From NCBI GenBank assembly GCA_019423025.1, contig JAHZCD010000001.1, forward strand, positions 62,001-126,000: 64,000 nucleotides of DNA. The letters are read 5' to 3'. The translations under genes and the position numbers were made by a program. This DNA comes from Haemophilus sp. Lineage in GTDB: Bacteria > Pseudomonadota > Gammaproteobacteria > Enterobacterales > Pasteurellaceae. The notes beneath the pieces were generated by a model. That model saw only the letters and a program-made list of their open reading frames with translations. It was not told the DNA's origin and searched no databases. Shown in pieces: positions 51,142-58,858 of the stretch. Within the stretch, counting starts at the first letter, position 1; each line of letters starts with the position of its first letter.

Positions 51142-53949
51142 TTACAGTGTCAACGCGTCTTCTACCAATTGTTTTTGCTGTTTGGTGTGTAAAGACATAT
51201 AACCTACCGCTGGTGAAGCAGAGGCAGGACGACCTGCATATTTTAACTTCACATGCTCTGGAAGCGAGCTGTCAAAGTTATGCTTACTACAATACCAAGC
51301 GCCTTGGTTTAATGGCTCTTCTTGACACCATACATAATCCGTCACATGCGCATAAGGCTCTAACGCTTTCTTCACATCTTCATGTGGATACGGATAAAGC
51401 TGTTCAATACGAATAATCGCCACATCTGTTTGGTTATTCGCACGACGTTGTTCCAAGAGATCGTAATACACTTTACCTGAACATAGGACGACTCGTTTAA
51501 CTTGTTTCGGATCGATGTTATCAATTTCACCAATGACTGTTTGGAATGTGCCATTTACTAATTCATCTAAACTTGACACGGCAAGTGGATGACGTAATAA
51601 AGATTTTGGTGAAATACCAATTAATGGACGACGCATTTTACGGATCGATTGACGACGTAGCATGTGGTAAACCTGTGCTGGTGTAGATGGAATACACACT
51701 TGCATATTCTGTTCTGCACAAAGTTGTAAATAACGTTCTAAACGAGCGGATGAGTGCTCTGGACCTTGGCCTTCATAACCATGTGGTAATAACATCACCA
51801 AGCCACACATTCTGCCCCATTTTTGTTCGCCAGAACTAATAAATTGGTCAATCACGATTTGTGCGCCGTTTGCGAAGTCACCAAACTGTGCTTCCCAAAT
51901 GGTTAATGTTTTTGGATCAGTCGTCGCATAACCATATTCAAAAGCCAGTACGGCTTCTTCGGATAATACTGAATCCCACACCTCAAAACGACCTTGGTTG
52001 GCGTGTAAATGCGTTAATGGCACATAGCCTGTGCCGTCATTTTGATTGTGCACAACCGCATGGCGATGAAAGAACGTACCGCGTCCCGCATCTTCACCCG
52101 ATAAACGAACATTAGCACCTTCATCTAATAAGGTTGCGTATGCCATAGTCTCTGCCATACCCCAATCAAACAATTTCTCGCCTTTAGCCATTTCACGGCG
52201 ATCTGCATAGATTTTTTCTACACGAGGATGTGCACGCAAGGTTTCTGGATATTCACTGACACGCTCCGCTAAAGTTTGGAAACGCTCTTGTGGGAATTTA
52301 CTTTCGTAAGGAGATGTCCAGTCATAGTTGAGATATTGCAACCAATCCATTTGGGCCGTATCCATTTCTCGCCATTCTTTCACTACGCGATCGCCATTAT
52401 CTAAGGCATCACGATAAAGATTCATCATTTCAATGGCGTCTTCTTCGGTAATCACCCCTTCAGCAATTAAACGATCTGCATAGACTTTACGTGGCGTTGG
52501 ATGTTTTTTGATGATGCTATACATCATTGGTTGAGTGGCTAATGGTTCATCAGCCTCATTATGACCATGACGACGATAAGAAATCAGATCAATGAAAATA
52601 TCGCGTTTGAATAAATTACGATATTCCACCGCCATTCTCGCGGCAAAAGCGACTGCTTCAGGATCATCACCATTCACATGAATAATCGGTGCCTGAATCA
52701 TTTTTGCGATATCAGTACAATATTCTGTTGAGCGGGTGTCATTTGGGTTAGAGGTGGTAAAACCAATTTGGTTATTGATCACAATACGGATTGTTCCACC
52801 CACGGTATAACCACGCGCATTGGACATATTCAAGGTTTCTTGTACTACACCTTGTCCAGCTACCGCGGAATCCCCATGAACAGTAACCGCTAATACTTGA
52901 TTACGCTCTGTATCGTTCTTTTTCGTTTGACGAGAACGTACCGCACCAATAACTACTGGGCTAACAATTTCTAAGTGCGACGGGTTAAATGCAAGGGTTA
53001 AATGTACACGACGATCACCAACTGCGAAGTCAGAAGAGAAACCTTGGTGGTATTTCACGTCACCTGTACGCTCGCCTGAATGTTTACCTGCAAACTCATC
53101 GAAAAGATCTTCTGGTTTCTTACCGAGCACGTTTACTAACATGTTTAAACGACCACGGTGTGCCATACCAAACACCACATCTTTTACGCCTTGTTTGCTC
53201 GCATGACGAATAATTTCTTTCATCAATGGAATAAAGGCATCACTTCCCTCTAAAGAGAAACGTTTTGCACCTGGGAATTTCGCACCAAGATAACGTTCTA
53301 AGCCATCTGCAGCGGTCAATTCGCTTAATAAATTAATTTTTTCTTCTTTGGTAAAGAGCGGTTTATTTAATTGGCTTTCTAATTTACTTTGTAGCCAATT
53401 TTTTTGCTCCATATCCTGAACATGCATAAACTCAAGACCAATTGAGCCACAATAGGTCTCTTTCAACATTTCAGCTAAATCACCTAATTTGATGTTATCA
53501 CGATGATAGACATAGTGATTAATATTGAAGGTTTCATTGAGATCCTGTTCGGTAAAACCGTGATAACGGTAATCCAATTCAGGTACGGTGGAGATTTTCC
53601 AACGATAATAATTGATTGGGTCAAGTTTCGCTTCTAAATGACCGCGGAAGCGATAAGCATTGATAAATTGGAGGACTTTGACTAATTTTGCACTGGCTTC
53701 TGGATCGATGATCGTCACAGCTTCTGTTGTATTTTCTCTCGCTAAACGACGGAAATAATCACGGACTGGTGAATGTGGTTGCTCTACTGCGGTTGTTTTC
53801 GGCAATGCATCAAATGTGGCACGCCAGCTTTCATCGACTGAAGATGGATCTTCTAAATAACGTTCGTATAATTCCTCAATATACGATTGATTAGAACCAC
53901 CTAAAGCGGTTGAAGCCAACCATTCATCAAAGGCATTGTTATGCTGCAT
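51142..53949 (-). CDS. sucA: 2-oxoglutarate dehydrogenase E1
   Basis: Thiamine-diphosphate decarboxylase that converts 2-oxoglutarate and feeds SucB. 935 residues from ATG 53949, preceded by AAGGGG 5 nt away; the frame is open to 54066 but the extension is not family-like. Motifs: MQHNNAFDEWLASTALGGSN at the N-terminus, FGMAHRGRLNMLVNVLGK, VHGDSAVAGQGVVQETLN, DLISYRRHGHNEADEP (ThDP region) and GEDAGRGTFFHRHAV. First gene of sucAB. H. influenzae relatives have an incomplete TCA cycle in which this arm supplies succinyl-CoA. Confidence 0.97.
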   Translation of the reverse strand: MQHNNAFDEWLASTALGGSNQSYIEELYERYLEDPSSVDESWRATFDALPKTTAVEQPHSPVRDYFRRLARENTTEAVTIIDPEASAKLVKVLQFINAYRFRGHLEAKLDPINYYRWKISTVPELDYRYHGFTEQDLNETFNINHYVYHRDNIKLGDLAEMLKETYCGSIGLEFMHVQDMEQKNWLQSKLESQLNKPLFTKEEKINLLSELTAADGLERYLGAKFPGAKRFSLEGSDAFIPLMKEIIRHASKQGVKDVVFGMAHRGRLNMLVNVLGKKPEDLFDEFAGKHSGERTGDVKYHQGFSSDFAVGDRRVHLTLAFNPSHLEIVSPVVIGAVRSRQTKKNDTERNQVLAVTVHGDSAVAGQGVVQETLNMSNARGYTVGGTIRIVINNQIGFTTSNPNDTRSTEYCTDIAKMIQAPIIHVNGDDPEAVAFAARMAVEYRNLFKRDIFIDLISYRRHGHNEADEPLATQPMMYSIIKKHPTPRKVYADRLIAEGVITEEDAIEMMNLYRDALDNGDRVVKEWREMDTAQMDWLQYLNYDWTSPYESKFPQERFQTLAERVSEYPETLRAHPRVEKIYADRREMAKGEKLFDWGMAETMAYATLLDEGANVRLSGEDAGRGTFFHRHAVVHNQNDGTGYVPLTHLHANQGRFEVWDSVLSEEAVLAFEYGYATTDPKTLTIWEAQFGDFANGAQIVIDQFISSGEQKWGRMCGLVMLLPHGYEGQGPEHSSARLERYLQLCAEQNMQVCIPSTPAQVYHMLRRQSIRKMRRPLIGISPKSLLRHPLAVSSLDELVNGTFQTVIGEIDNIDPKQVKRVVLCSGKVYYDLLEQRRANNQTDVAIIRIEQLYPYPHEDVKKALEPYAHVTDYVWCQEEPLNQGAWYCSKHNFDSSLPEHVKLKYAGRPASASPAVGYMSLHTKQQKQLVEDALTL

Positions 53950-53983
53950 ATCTACCCCTTGTATTACATGATGTTGTCCGCCC

Positions 53984-54054
53984 ATTATACATAGGATAAA
54001 AAAAGAAATAATCCTCAAATCACACTTTGTTACAATTTTGTGATCTACTTCAAT
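53984..54054 (-). promoter_or_regulatory. Candidate sucA promoter with CRP-like site
   Basis: A perfect minus-strand TATAAT (53984-53989) lies 35-40 nt before the sucA start. Upstream, TGTGATCTACTTCAAT (54039-54054) matches the CRP consensus in one full half-site and most of the core (TGTGA-TCTA..-TCA). Centre to predicted start distance is about 70 bp. The -35 is poor. Confidence 0.4.
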
Positions 54055-54078
54055 AAAAAACCGCACATAAAGTGCGGT
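54055..54078 (-). terminator. Terminator of comEA
   Basis: Minus strand ACCGCAC, TTTAT-type loop, GTGCGGT, then TTTTTTATTG, 19 nt after the comEA stop. One arm is a complete uptake signal. Confidence 0.75.
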
Positions 54079-54096
54079 CCGTTTTATCTGAGTTTC

Positions 54097-54801
54097 TTAG
54101 AAACTTAAGAATGGAGTAATTTTTTCAATTGTAGCTTCACCGATACCATCAATATTTGAAAGCTCGGCAGCACTTTTGATTTTGCCCACTTTGTTACGGT
54201 AATCAATAATCGCTTGTGCTTTTTTCTCACCGATGCCAGAAAGTTTTTGTAGAGTTTCTGCATCAGCTTTATTGATATTTACTTTAGCAGAAGAAGCCAC
54301 TTTCTCTTTAGCTGGCTCTTTTGTTGAAGTCGCTTTTTCTTTCACTTCTTTTACTTTATCTGCTGCTTTTGTTTTTGCGTCAGACGCTTTTTCTTTCGCA
54401 TTATCTTTCACTGAATTTAATTTTTCAGTGGCTTTGTCTTTCATGGACGGTTGATTATTCTCAGTCGCTTTTTCTTTTAAAGCAGATGCTTTCTCTTTTA
54501 CCGCATCTTTTGCAGAAGTTGCTTTATCTTTCATTGCATCTTTCGCGGATGTTGCTTTTTCTTTAGCTTCAGTTACTTTATCTAATGCATTTGATTTTGT
54601 TGAACTTGCACTATCTGTCATTGATTTAAGCTTATCATTTGCCGCATTTTTCACGTCAGCTTTTGTACTTTCAACCATTGATTTTGAATTTGTTACAACA
54701 TCTTCTTTTGTTGGCAATACAGATGTATTCGTTGCTAATGCAGAACCAGATACGGCTAATGCAAGAGATGTTAATGTTAAAAGTGATTTTAAAGATTTCA
54801 T
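54097..54801 (-). CDS. comEA: ComEA-type DNA-binding competence protein with long Lys/Ala repeat region
   Basis: Periplasmic DNA receptor that ratchets transforming DNA across the outer membrane. 234 residues from ATG 54801 (AGGAG upstream); a 13-residue upstream extension is rejected. Signal peptide MKSLKSLLTLTSLALAVSGS-ALA. The C-terminal helix-hairpin-helix pair (about 174-234) has VNINKADAETLQKLSGIGEK and AAELSNIDGIGEATIEKI. Between them (45-173) is a low-complexity Lys/Ala/Asp/Glu/Thr region with 11-residue periodicity, e.g. KEKATSAKDAM, KDKATSAKDAV, KEKASALKEKA. The H. influenzae homologue is about 112 residues, so this insertion roughly doubles the protein. Confidence 0.9.
   Translation of the reverse strand: MKSLKSLLTLTSLALAVSGSALATNTSVLPTKEDVVTNSKSMVESTKADVKNAANDKLKSMTDSASSTKSNALDKVTEAKEKATSAKDAMKDKATSAKDAVKEKASALKEKATENNQPSMKDKATEKLNSVKDNAKEKASDAKTKAADKVKEVKEKATSTKEPAKEKVASSAKVNINKADAETLQKLSGIGEKKAQAIIDYRNKVGKIKSAAELSNIDGIGEATIEKITPFLSF
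54283..54669 (-). repeat. LEA-like 11-residue repeats within comEA
   Basis: Residues 45-173 of the ComEA-type protein. Three adjacent 11-mers begin at residues 80, 91 and 102, and another run at 136-168 (KEKASDAKTKA, ADKVKEVKEKA, TSTKEPAKEKV). Lys about one in four, Ala about one in five, no aromatic residues. The DNA copies are diverged, so this is a protein-level repeat. Confidence 0.8.
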
Positions 54802-54882
54802 AAAAACTCCTGTTTTGTTATTAATAGGTGCGACAAGCAAACCTGTATGCTAAGACTTATCTTAAGAAAATTAGTTCAAAAC

Positions 54883-54908
54883 AAAAAAACGCCCCAAATA
54901 AGGAGCGT
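54883..54908 (-). terminator. Terminator of yccA
   Basis: Minus strand ACGCTCC, six-base loop, GGGGCGT (one mismatch), then seven T; 19 nt after the stop. Confidence 0.75.
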
Positions 54909-54926
54909 CTTTAAATTTAATACTGA

Positions 54927-55589
54927 CTAATCATCGCTTGAGAAGATAGAAAGTAATCTTAATAAGCTAATGAATAAGTTGTAAATTGACACATAAATAC
55001 TCACTGTTGCACGAATATAGTTTGTTTCGCCACCGTGAATAATATTGCTGGTTTCATAAAGGATTGTCATTGTTGAGAACACCACAAACAATGCACTGAT
55101 CCCGACCGCTAGTGCTGGGATTTGGAAGAAGAAGCTTGCCACAATCCCTAACAATAACACGATAAATAATGAGAAAATCGCGGTAGAAAGGAAAGACATA
55201 TCTTTCTTCGTTGTAAGCACATAAGCTGAACAAGCAAAGAAGACGATTGCTGTACCTGCGAATGCAAGCATAATTAAATCTTCCATTCCTCTCGCCACAT
55301 ACATGTTTAAAATTGGCCCGATGGTATAACCCATAAACCCAGTGAACGCGAATGCAGCTAAGATTCCCCATGCACTATTTGCTAAGCGGTTTGTCACGAA
55401 AAGTAAACCGTAGAAACCCACAAGTAACACGATAAGGTTAGGATAAGGCAAATTTAAGCTCATAGAGATATAAGCAACAACTGCCGAAAATGCCATCGTT
55501 AATCCCAATAAGAAATAGGTATTACGTAGCACTTTATGTGTGCTCAGTAGTGATTCTTCCTGTGAATTAACAACAATGCGAGATTGCAT
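54927..55589 (-). CDS. yccA: Bax inhibitor-1/YccA family membrane protein
   Basis: 220-residue inner-membrane protein with seven predicted helices, a BI-1 (TMBIM) family member. E. coli YccA modulates the FtsH protease; others act as Ca/H leak channels. Features: short cytosolic N-terminus (MQSRIVVNSQEESLLSTHKV), GFMGYTIGPILNMYVARG, and the C-terminal YETSNIIHGGETNYIRATV, with the conserved Asp/Glu-rich tail FSSDD. AAGGAG precedes the ATG. The 240-nt region upstream (55590-55829) holds an uptake signal and the promoter of the opposite gene. Confidence 0.93.
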   Translation of the reverse strand: MQSRIVVNSQEESLLSTHKVLRNTYFLLGLTMAFSAVVAYISMSLNLPYPNLIVLLVGFYGLLFVTNRLANSAWGILAAFAFTGFMGYTIGPILNMYVARGMEDLIMLAFAGTAIVFFACSAYVLTTKKDMSFLSTAIFSLFIVLLLGIVASFFFQIPALAVGISALFVVFSTMTILYETSNIIHGGETNYIRATVSIYVSIYNLFISLLRLLSIFSSDD

Positions 55590-55790
55590 AAAAGCTCCTT
55601 ATTTTACAAAGAATAAATTTGATGAAACATCACTTCGTAAAGTAAGGGCTACAGGTAAAAAAGTCAATGGTAAATCAAGAATTTGTTTCAATTTTTTAAA
55701 TTTAAAAAGAGAAAAGTGCGGTCAATTCAAACCTTATTTTTTATATGCGTTATAGCGAATAATTAACTTACTCAATAAGATGAATTACAT

Positions 55791-55796
55791 TATAAT
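55791..55796 (+). promoter_or_regulatory. Probable -10 box of the SIMPL-domain gene
   Basis: Perfect TATAAT 34 nt before the start at 55830. The -35 region is not clear (TTACTC with 17-nt spacing). The rest of 55590-55829 is AT-rich with one uptake signal (55713-55722) and no other feature I can support. Confidence 0.4.
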
Positions 55797-55829
55797 AAGC
55801 ACTCCTTTATTCCACATCATGGACATTAT

Positions 55830-56576
55830 ATGAACAGCAAAAAATCTTATCTCGCTATTTTTGGCATCATTCTCGCAGTTGGATTGATGGCATCAGCGTT
55901 TATCTTAGGTAATCAATTTAAAAATTTACGCCAAACTGGTTCTATTTCAGTTAAAGGCTTGGCAGAAAGCCACTATACCTCAACACAAGGTACATGGGTT
56001 ATCCGCGTAACAGGTTGGGGCGCGACTTATAATGACGCAATGGCAGCGAATCAGAAAAACTTAAATGAAGCCGTTCGTTTCCTTAAAGCACAAGGTTTCG
56101 CTGATGAAAATCGAGAAATCACCGAATTAGATGTCTCTACTCATACTGACTATTATGAGAATGAAAAAGGGGAAACCAAAAGTAGAGAGAATGGCTTTGA
56201 TGCATCAAGATCAATCCGAATTTCAACTAAAGAATTGACTAAGTTACAAAAAGCCCTCACCAATATTCACCAATTAGTAGCTAACAACCAAGATATTAGT
56301 TTTGGTGATCCAAATTACTACTTAGAAAACCTTGAACAAATAAAACGTGAATTAATTTCAAAAGCAACACAAGATGCACATGTTCGCGCTGAAGAGTTCG
56401 CGAAAACCAGTAACGTAAAAGTTGGCGTGTTAAAATCCGCTTCACAAGGGCCATTCTACATTCAAGCGCCAAATCCCGATGCAGATGACTCTAGCGATTA
56501 CACTGGTAGCTACGACACGAGCACTATTGAGAAAAAAGCGCGCTTAGTCGTCACTATTGAATATGCCATTGAATAA
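55830..56576 (+). CDS. SIMPL domain-containing (DUF541) membrane-anchored protein
   Basis: 248 residues with an N-terminal anchor (about 8-28, LAIFGIILAVGLMASAFILG) and a periplasmic SIMPL/DUF541 domain (about 38-247): SISVKGLAESHYTSTQGTW, NQKNLNEAVRFLKAQGF, and C-terminal EKKARLVVTIEYAIE. Family members (e.g. BP26, YggE) are implicated in envelope and oxidative stress, but no activity is established. The relatively short acidic insert PNPDADDSSDYTGSYDT near the C-terminus is typical of this subfamily. Followed by an uptake-signal terminator. Confidence 0.88.
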   Translation: MNSKKSYLAIFGIILAVGLMASAFILGNQFKNLRQTGSISVKGLAESHYTSTQGTWVIRVTGWGATYNDAMAANQKNLNEAVRFLKAQGFADENREITELDVSTHTDYYENEKGETKSRENGFDASRSIRISTKELTKLQKALTNIHQLVANNQDISFGDPNYYLENLEQIKRELISKATQDAHVRAEEFAKTSNVKVGVLKSASQGPFYIQAPNPDADDSSDYTGSYDTSTIEKKARLVVTIEYAIE

Positions 56577-56608
56577 TTGTTTAATATTTACTCAACATTC
56601 ATAAGAAC

Positions 56609-56648
56609 AAAGTGCGGTCAATTTCATCATAAAATTCGACCGCACTTT
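56609..56648 (+). terminator. Inverted uptake-signal pair after the SIMPL gene
   Basis: AAAGTGCGGTC and GACCGCACTTT (11 bp perfect) around an 18-nt A/T-rich loop that can extend pairing (GAAT/ATTC side), then TCTTTT. It lies 20 nt before sfsA. Confidence 0.7.
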
Positions 56649-56668
56649 CTTTTAACAAGGAATACGCT

Positions 56669-57385
56669 ATGCAACTCCCTACCCTACAAGCCGCGAAATT
56701 AATTCGTCGCTATAAACGTTTTTTGACTGATATTGAATTACCAAATGGCGAAGTGATCACCATTCATTGTGCAAACACTGGTGCAATGACTGGCTGTGGT
56801 GAAAAAGGTGATACCGTTTGGTACTCTCATTCTGATAGCCAAACGCGCAAATATCCACATAGTTGGGAATTAACACAATTAGCAAATGGCCAACTTGTTT
56901 GTATTAACACGCACAGATCCAACCAGCTAGTCTTTGAAGCCTTGCAAAACAAACAAATCAAAGAACTGGCTATGTACGATAAAATTTATCCTGAAGTGAA
57001 ATATGGTGAAGAAAATAGCCGTATCGACTTCTTGCTTAAAGGTGAAGGCTTGCCCGATTGTTATGTTGAAGTGAAATCCATCACCTTTGTAAAAGGTACA
57101 TTAGGAATGTTTCCCGATGCGGTGACTACCCGTGGGCAAAAACATGTTCGTGAGCTTTTAGCCATGAAAAAACAAGGACATCGTGCGGTTGTTCTCTTTG
57201 CTGGATTACATGATGGCTTCGATCGTTTTAAAATCGCTGAGTTTGTAGATCCTGAATATGATCGTCTTTTAAAAGACGCAAAATCACAAGGTGTAGAAGC
57301 TTATGCTTATGCGGGAAAATTTGACATTTCAGATGGCATTCCGACCGCACTTTCTCTCACAGAAAGTGTGCCTTACATCGATTAA
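56669..57385 (+). CDS. sfsA: Sugar fermentation stimulation protein SfsA
   Basis: 238 residues, full length. Multicopy SfsA raises maltose metabolism in E. coli; later work describes it as a nuclease-like/DNA-binding protein, so its true role is open. Motifs: LIRRYKRFLTDIELPNGEVI, HCANTGAMTGCGEKGDTVWY, EVKSITFVKGTLGMFPDAVT and TRGQKHVRELLAMKKQGHRA; the D-x(n)-E-x-K layout resembles a restriction-endonuclease fold. AAGGAAT precedes the ATG. An uptake signal (57343-57353) encodes part of PTALSLTES near the C-terminus. Confidence 0.95.
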   Translation: MQLPTLQAAKLIRRYKRFLTDIELPNGEVITIHCANTGAMTGCGEKGDTVWYSHSDSQTRKYPHSWELTQLANGQLVCINTHRSNQLVFEALQNKQIKELAMYDKIYPEVKYGEENSRIDFLLKGEGLPDCYVEVKSITFVKGTLGMFPDAVTTRGQKHVRELLAMKKQGHRAVVLFAGLHDGFDRFKIAEFVDPEYDRLLKDAKSQGVEAYAYAGKFDISDGIPTALSLTESVPYID

Positions 57386-57395
57386 AAAAAATAAT

Positions 57396-57410
57396 TGAGA
57401 ATTATTTGCA
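57396..57410 (+). promoter_or_regulatory. Distal Fur-box-like site
   Basis: TGAGAATTATTTGCA matches 11 of the 14 specified positions of TGATAAT-N-ATTATCA. It ends 8 bp before the -35 box of the small RNA promoter. Confidence 0.5.
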
Positions 57411-57418
57411 TTTTGCTA

Positions 57419-57447
57419 TTGACAATGAATTTGAGAATGGTTATCAT
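57419..57447 (+). promoter_or_regulatory. Strong promoter with overlapping Fur box (small RNA gene)
   Basis: Consensus -35 TTGACA (57419-57424), 17-bp spacer, TATCAT (57442-57447). The proximal Fur-box-like TGAGAATGGTTATCA (57432-57446) matches 12 of 14 positions of the 7-1-7 Fur consensus and covers the -10, so Fur-Fe should block transcription. Confidence 0.75.
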
Positions 57448-57453
57448 CTAACC

Positions 57454-57520
57454 ATTCCAAAAACAAACAGATAATCACTCCAACTTCACGCCTATTTCCC
57501 CACAAATAGGCGTTTTTTTT
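57454..57520 (+). ncRNA. Predicted Fur-regulated small RNA (about 65 nt)
   Basis: Between sfsA and tyrS, with no start codon or ORF. The predicted start (about 57454) follows the promoter by 7 nt, and the transcript ends in a textbook intrinsic terminator: CGCCTATTT, CCCCAC, AAATAGGCG, eight T (57489-57520). The 35-nt 5' part (AUUCCAAAAACAAACAGAUA and on) is A/C-rich and probably single-stranded, as expected for target pairing and Hfq binding. The arrangement is that of RyhB-class iron-sparing RNAs. A Fur-regulated sRNA named HrrF is known in H. influenzae; whether this is its homologue I cannot decide from memory. Confidence 0.72.
57489..57520 (+). terminator. Terminator of the predicted small RNA
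   Basis: Nine-bp perfect stem CGCCTATTT/AAATAGGCG, 6-nt loop and T8. It is 104 nt after the sfsA stop and 75 nt before tyrS; sfsA read-through could also end here. Confidence 0.92.
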
Positions 57521-57530
57521 CATCTCAATC

Positions 57531-57558
57531 TTTTCATTTCAGCCATATTCTCTATAAT
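57531..57558 (+). promoter_or_regulatory. Promoter of tyrS
   Basis: TTTTCA, 16-bp spacer, perfect TATAAT (57553-57558), 36 nt before the tyrS ATG; ribosome site TAGGAAATAG. Confidence 0.55.
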
Positions 57559-57594
57559 GTAGCCTTTAATATTGAAATAACATTAGGAAATAGA

Positions 57595-58782
57595 ATGACT
57601 GATATTAATACCGTTCTCGCAGAACTAAAACGCGGTACTGATGAGATTCTTTCTGAAGCGGATTTAATCGAAAAACTGAAAGAAAATCGCCCACTTAAAA
57701 TTAAACTTGGTGCAGACCCTACTGCTCCGGATATTCACTTAGGGCATACCGTGGTATTAAACAAACTTCGTCAATTCCAACAATTAGGCCACGAAGTCTA
57801 TTTCTTAATCGGTGATTTCACGGGTATGGTCGGTGACCCATCTGGTAAAAATACCACTCGCCCACCGCTTAGTCGTGAAGACGTACTTCGCAATGCGGAA
57901 ACCTATAAAGAACAAATTTACAAAATTCTAGACCCACAAAAAACAAAAATCGTATTCAACTCTGAATGGTTGGGTAAATTGGGTACTGAAGGGATGATCC
58001 GTTTAGCAAGTAACTACACCGTAGCGCGTATGCTAGAACGTGATGATTTCAAAAAACGTTTTGGTAATAACCAACCTATCGCAATTCACGAATTTATTTA
58101 TCCTTTATTACAAGGGTATGACTCTGTTGCATTAGAAGCTGACGTGGAGCTAGGTGGTACAGACCAAAAATTCAACTTACTTGTCGGTCGTGAATTACAA
58201 AAATCAGCCGGTCAAAAACCTCAAGTAGCAATTACGCTTCCATTACTTGTTGGTTTAGATGGTGAGAAGAAAATGTCTAAATCATTAGGTAACTACATCG
58301 GCGTGACAGATGCACCAAGCGATATGTTCGGTAAAATCATGTCGATCTCTGATGAATTAATGTGGGATTGGTATAACTTACTTTCTTTCCGTCCTCTCAC
58401 TGAAATTGCGGAATTAAAAGCAGAAGTGGCAAATGGTAAAAACCCACGTGACGTGAAAATTTTATTAGCAAAAGAAATCATCGCACGTTTCCATGATGAA
58501 GCTGCGGCTGATGCGGCAGAGCAAGAGTTTATTAACCGTTTCCAAAAAGGTGCAATGCCGGATGAAATGCCTGAATTCACCTTTGAAGGCGAAATTGGTT
58601 TAGCAACCTTATTAAAAGAAGCAGGACTGGTTCCTTCTACTTCTGAAGCAATTCGCTCAGCGAAACAAGGTGGTGTGAAAATTAACGGTGAAAAAGTCGA
58701 AGACATGAAAGCCAACGCGCCAAAAGGCACAAATGTTTACCAAGTCGGTAAGCGTAAATTCGCACGCGTAACCATCGCATAA
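57595..58782 (+). CDS. tyrS: Tyrosyl-tRNA synthetase (TyrZ-type, 395 aa)
   Basis: Class I synthetase charging tRNA-Tyr. At 395 residues it belongs to the shorter TyrRZ branch rather than the E. coli TyrS1 type. Motifs: LKIKLGADPTAPDIHLGHTV (HIGH as HLGH), FLIGDFTGMVGDPSGKN, QGYDSVALEADVELGGTDQK, KKMSKSLGNYIG (KMSKS), and a C-terminal S4 RNA-binding domain (about 330-395, SAKQGGVKINGEKVEDM). Probable own promoter. Confidence 0.96.
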   Translation: MTDINTVLAELKRGTDEILSEADLIEKLKENRPLKIKLGADPTAPDIHLGHTVVLNKLRQFQQLGHEVYFLIGDFTGMVGDPSGKNTTRPPLSREDVLRNAETYKEQIYKILDPQKTKIVFNSEWLGKLGTEGMIRLASNYTVARMLERDDFKKRFGNNQPIAIHEFIYPLLQGYDSVALEADVELGGTDQKFNLLVGRELQKSAGQKPQVAITLPLLVGLDGEKKMSKSLGNYIGVTDAPSDMFGKIMSISDELMWDWYNLLSFRPLTEIAELKAEVANGKNPRDVKILLAKEIIARFHDEAAADAAEQEFINRFQKGAMPDEMPEFTFEGEIGLATLLKEAGLVPSTSEAIRSAKQGGVKINGEKVEDMKANAPKGTNVYQVGKRKFARVTIA

Positions 58783-58795
58783 AACACCTATGGAA

Positions 58796-58828
58796 ATGAC
58801 CGCTCTTTTTTAAGTGCGGTTATTTTTT
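58796..58828 (+). terminator. Terminator-like structure after tyrS
   Basis: ATGACCGCTCTT and AAGTGCGGTTAT form an imperfect hairpin followed by TTTTTT. One arm is a true uptake signal, the other the variant CCGCTCTT. Confidence 0.55.
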
Positions 58829-58858
58829 AACTGATATCCACAATAGAAGGAAAATTAA

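Noticed and set aside
53950..54066. N-terminal extension of sucA by 39 residues
   Set aside because: The family starts at MQHNNAFDEW; ATG 53949 has AAGGGG directly upstream and the extension overlaps the promoter.
55540..55755. 71-residue plus-strand frame between yccA and the SIMPL gene
   Set aside because: Begins antisense to yccA, no ribosome site, ends in AT-rich DNA with an uptake signal; no recognisable protein.
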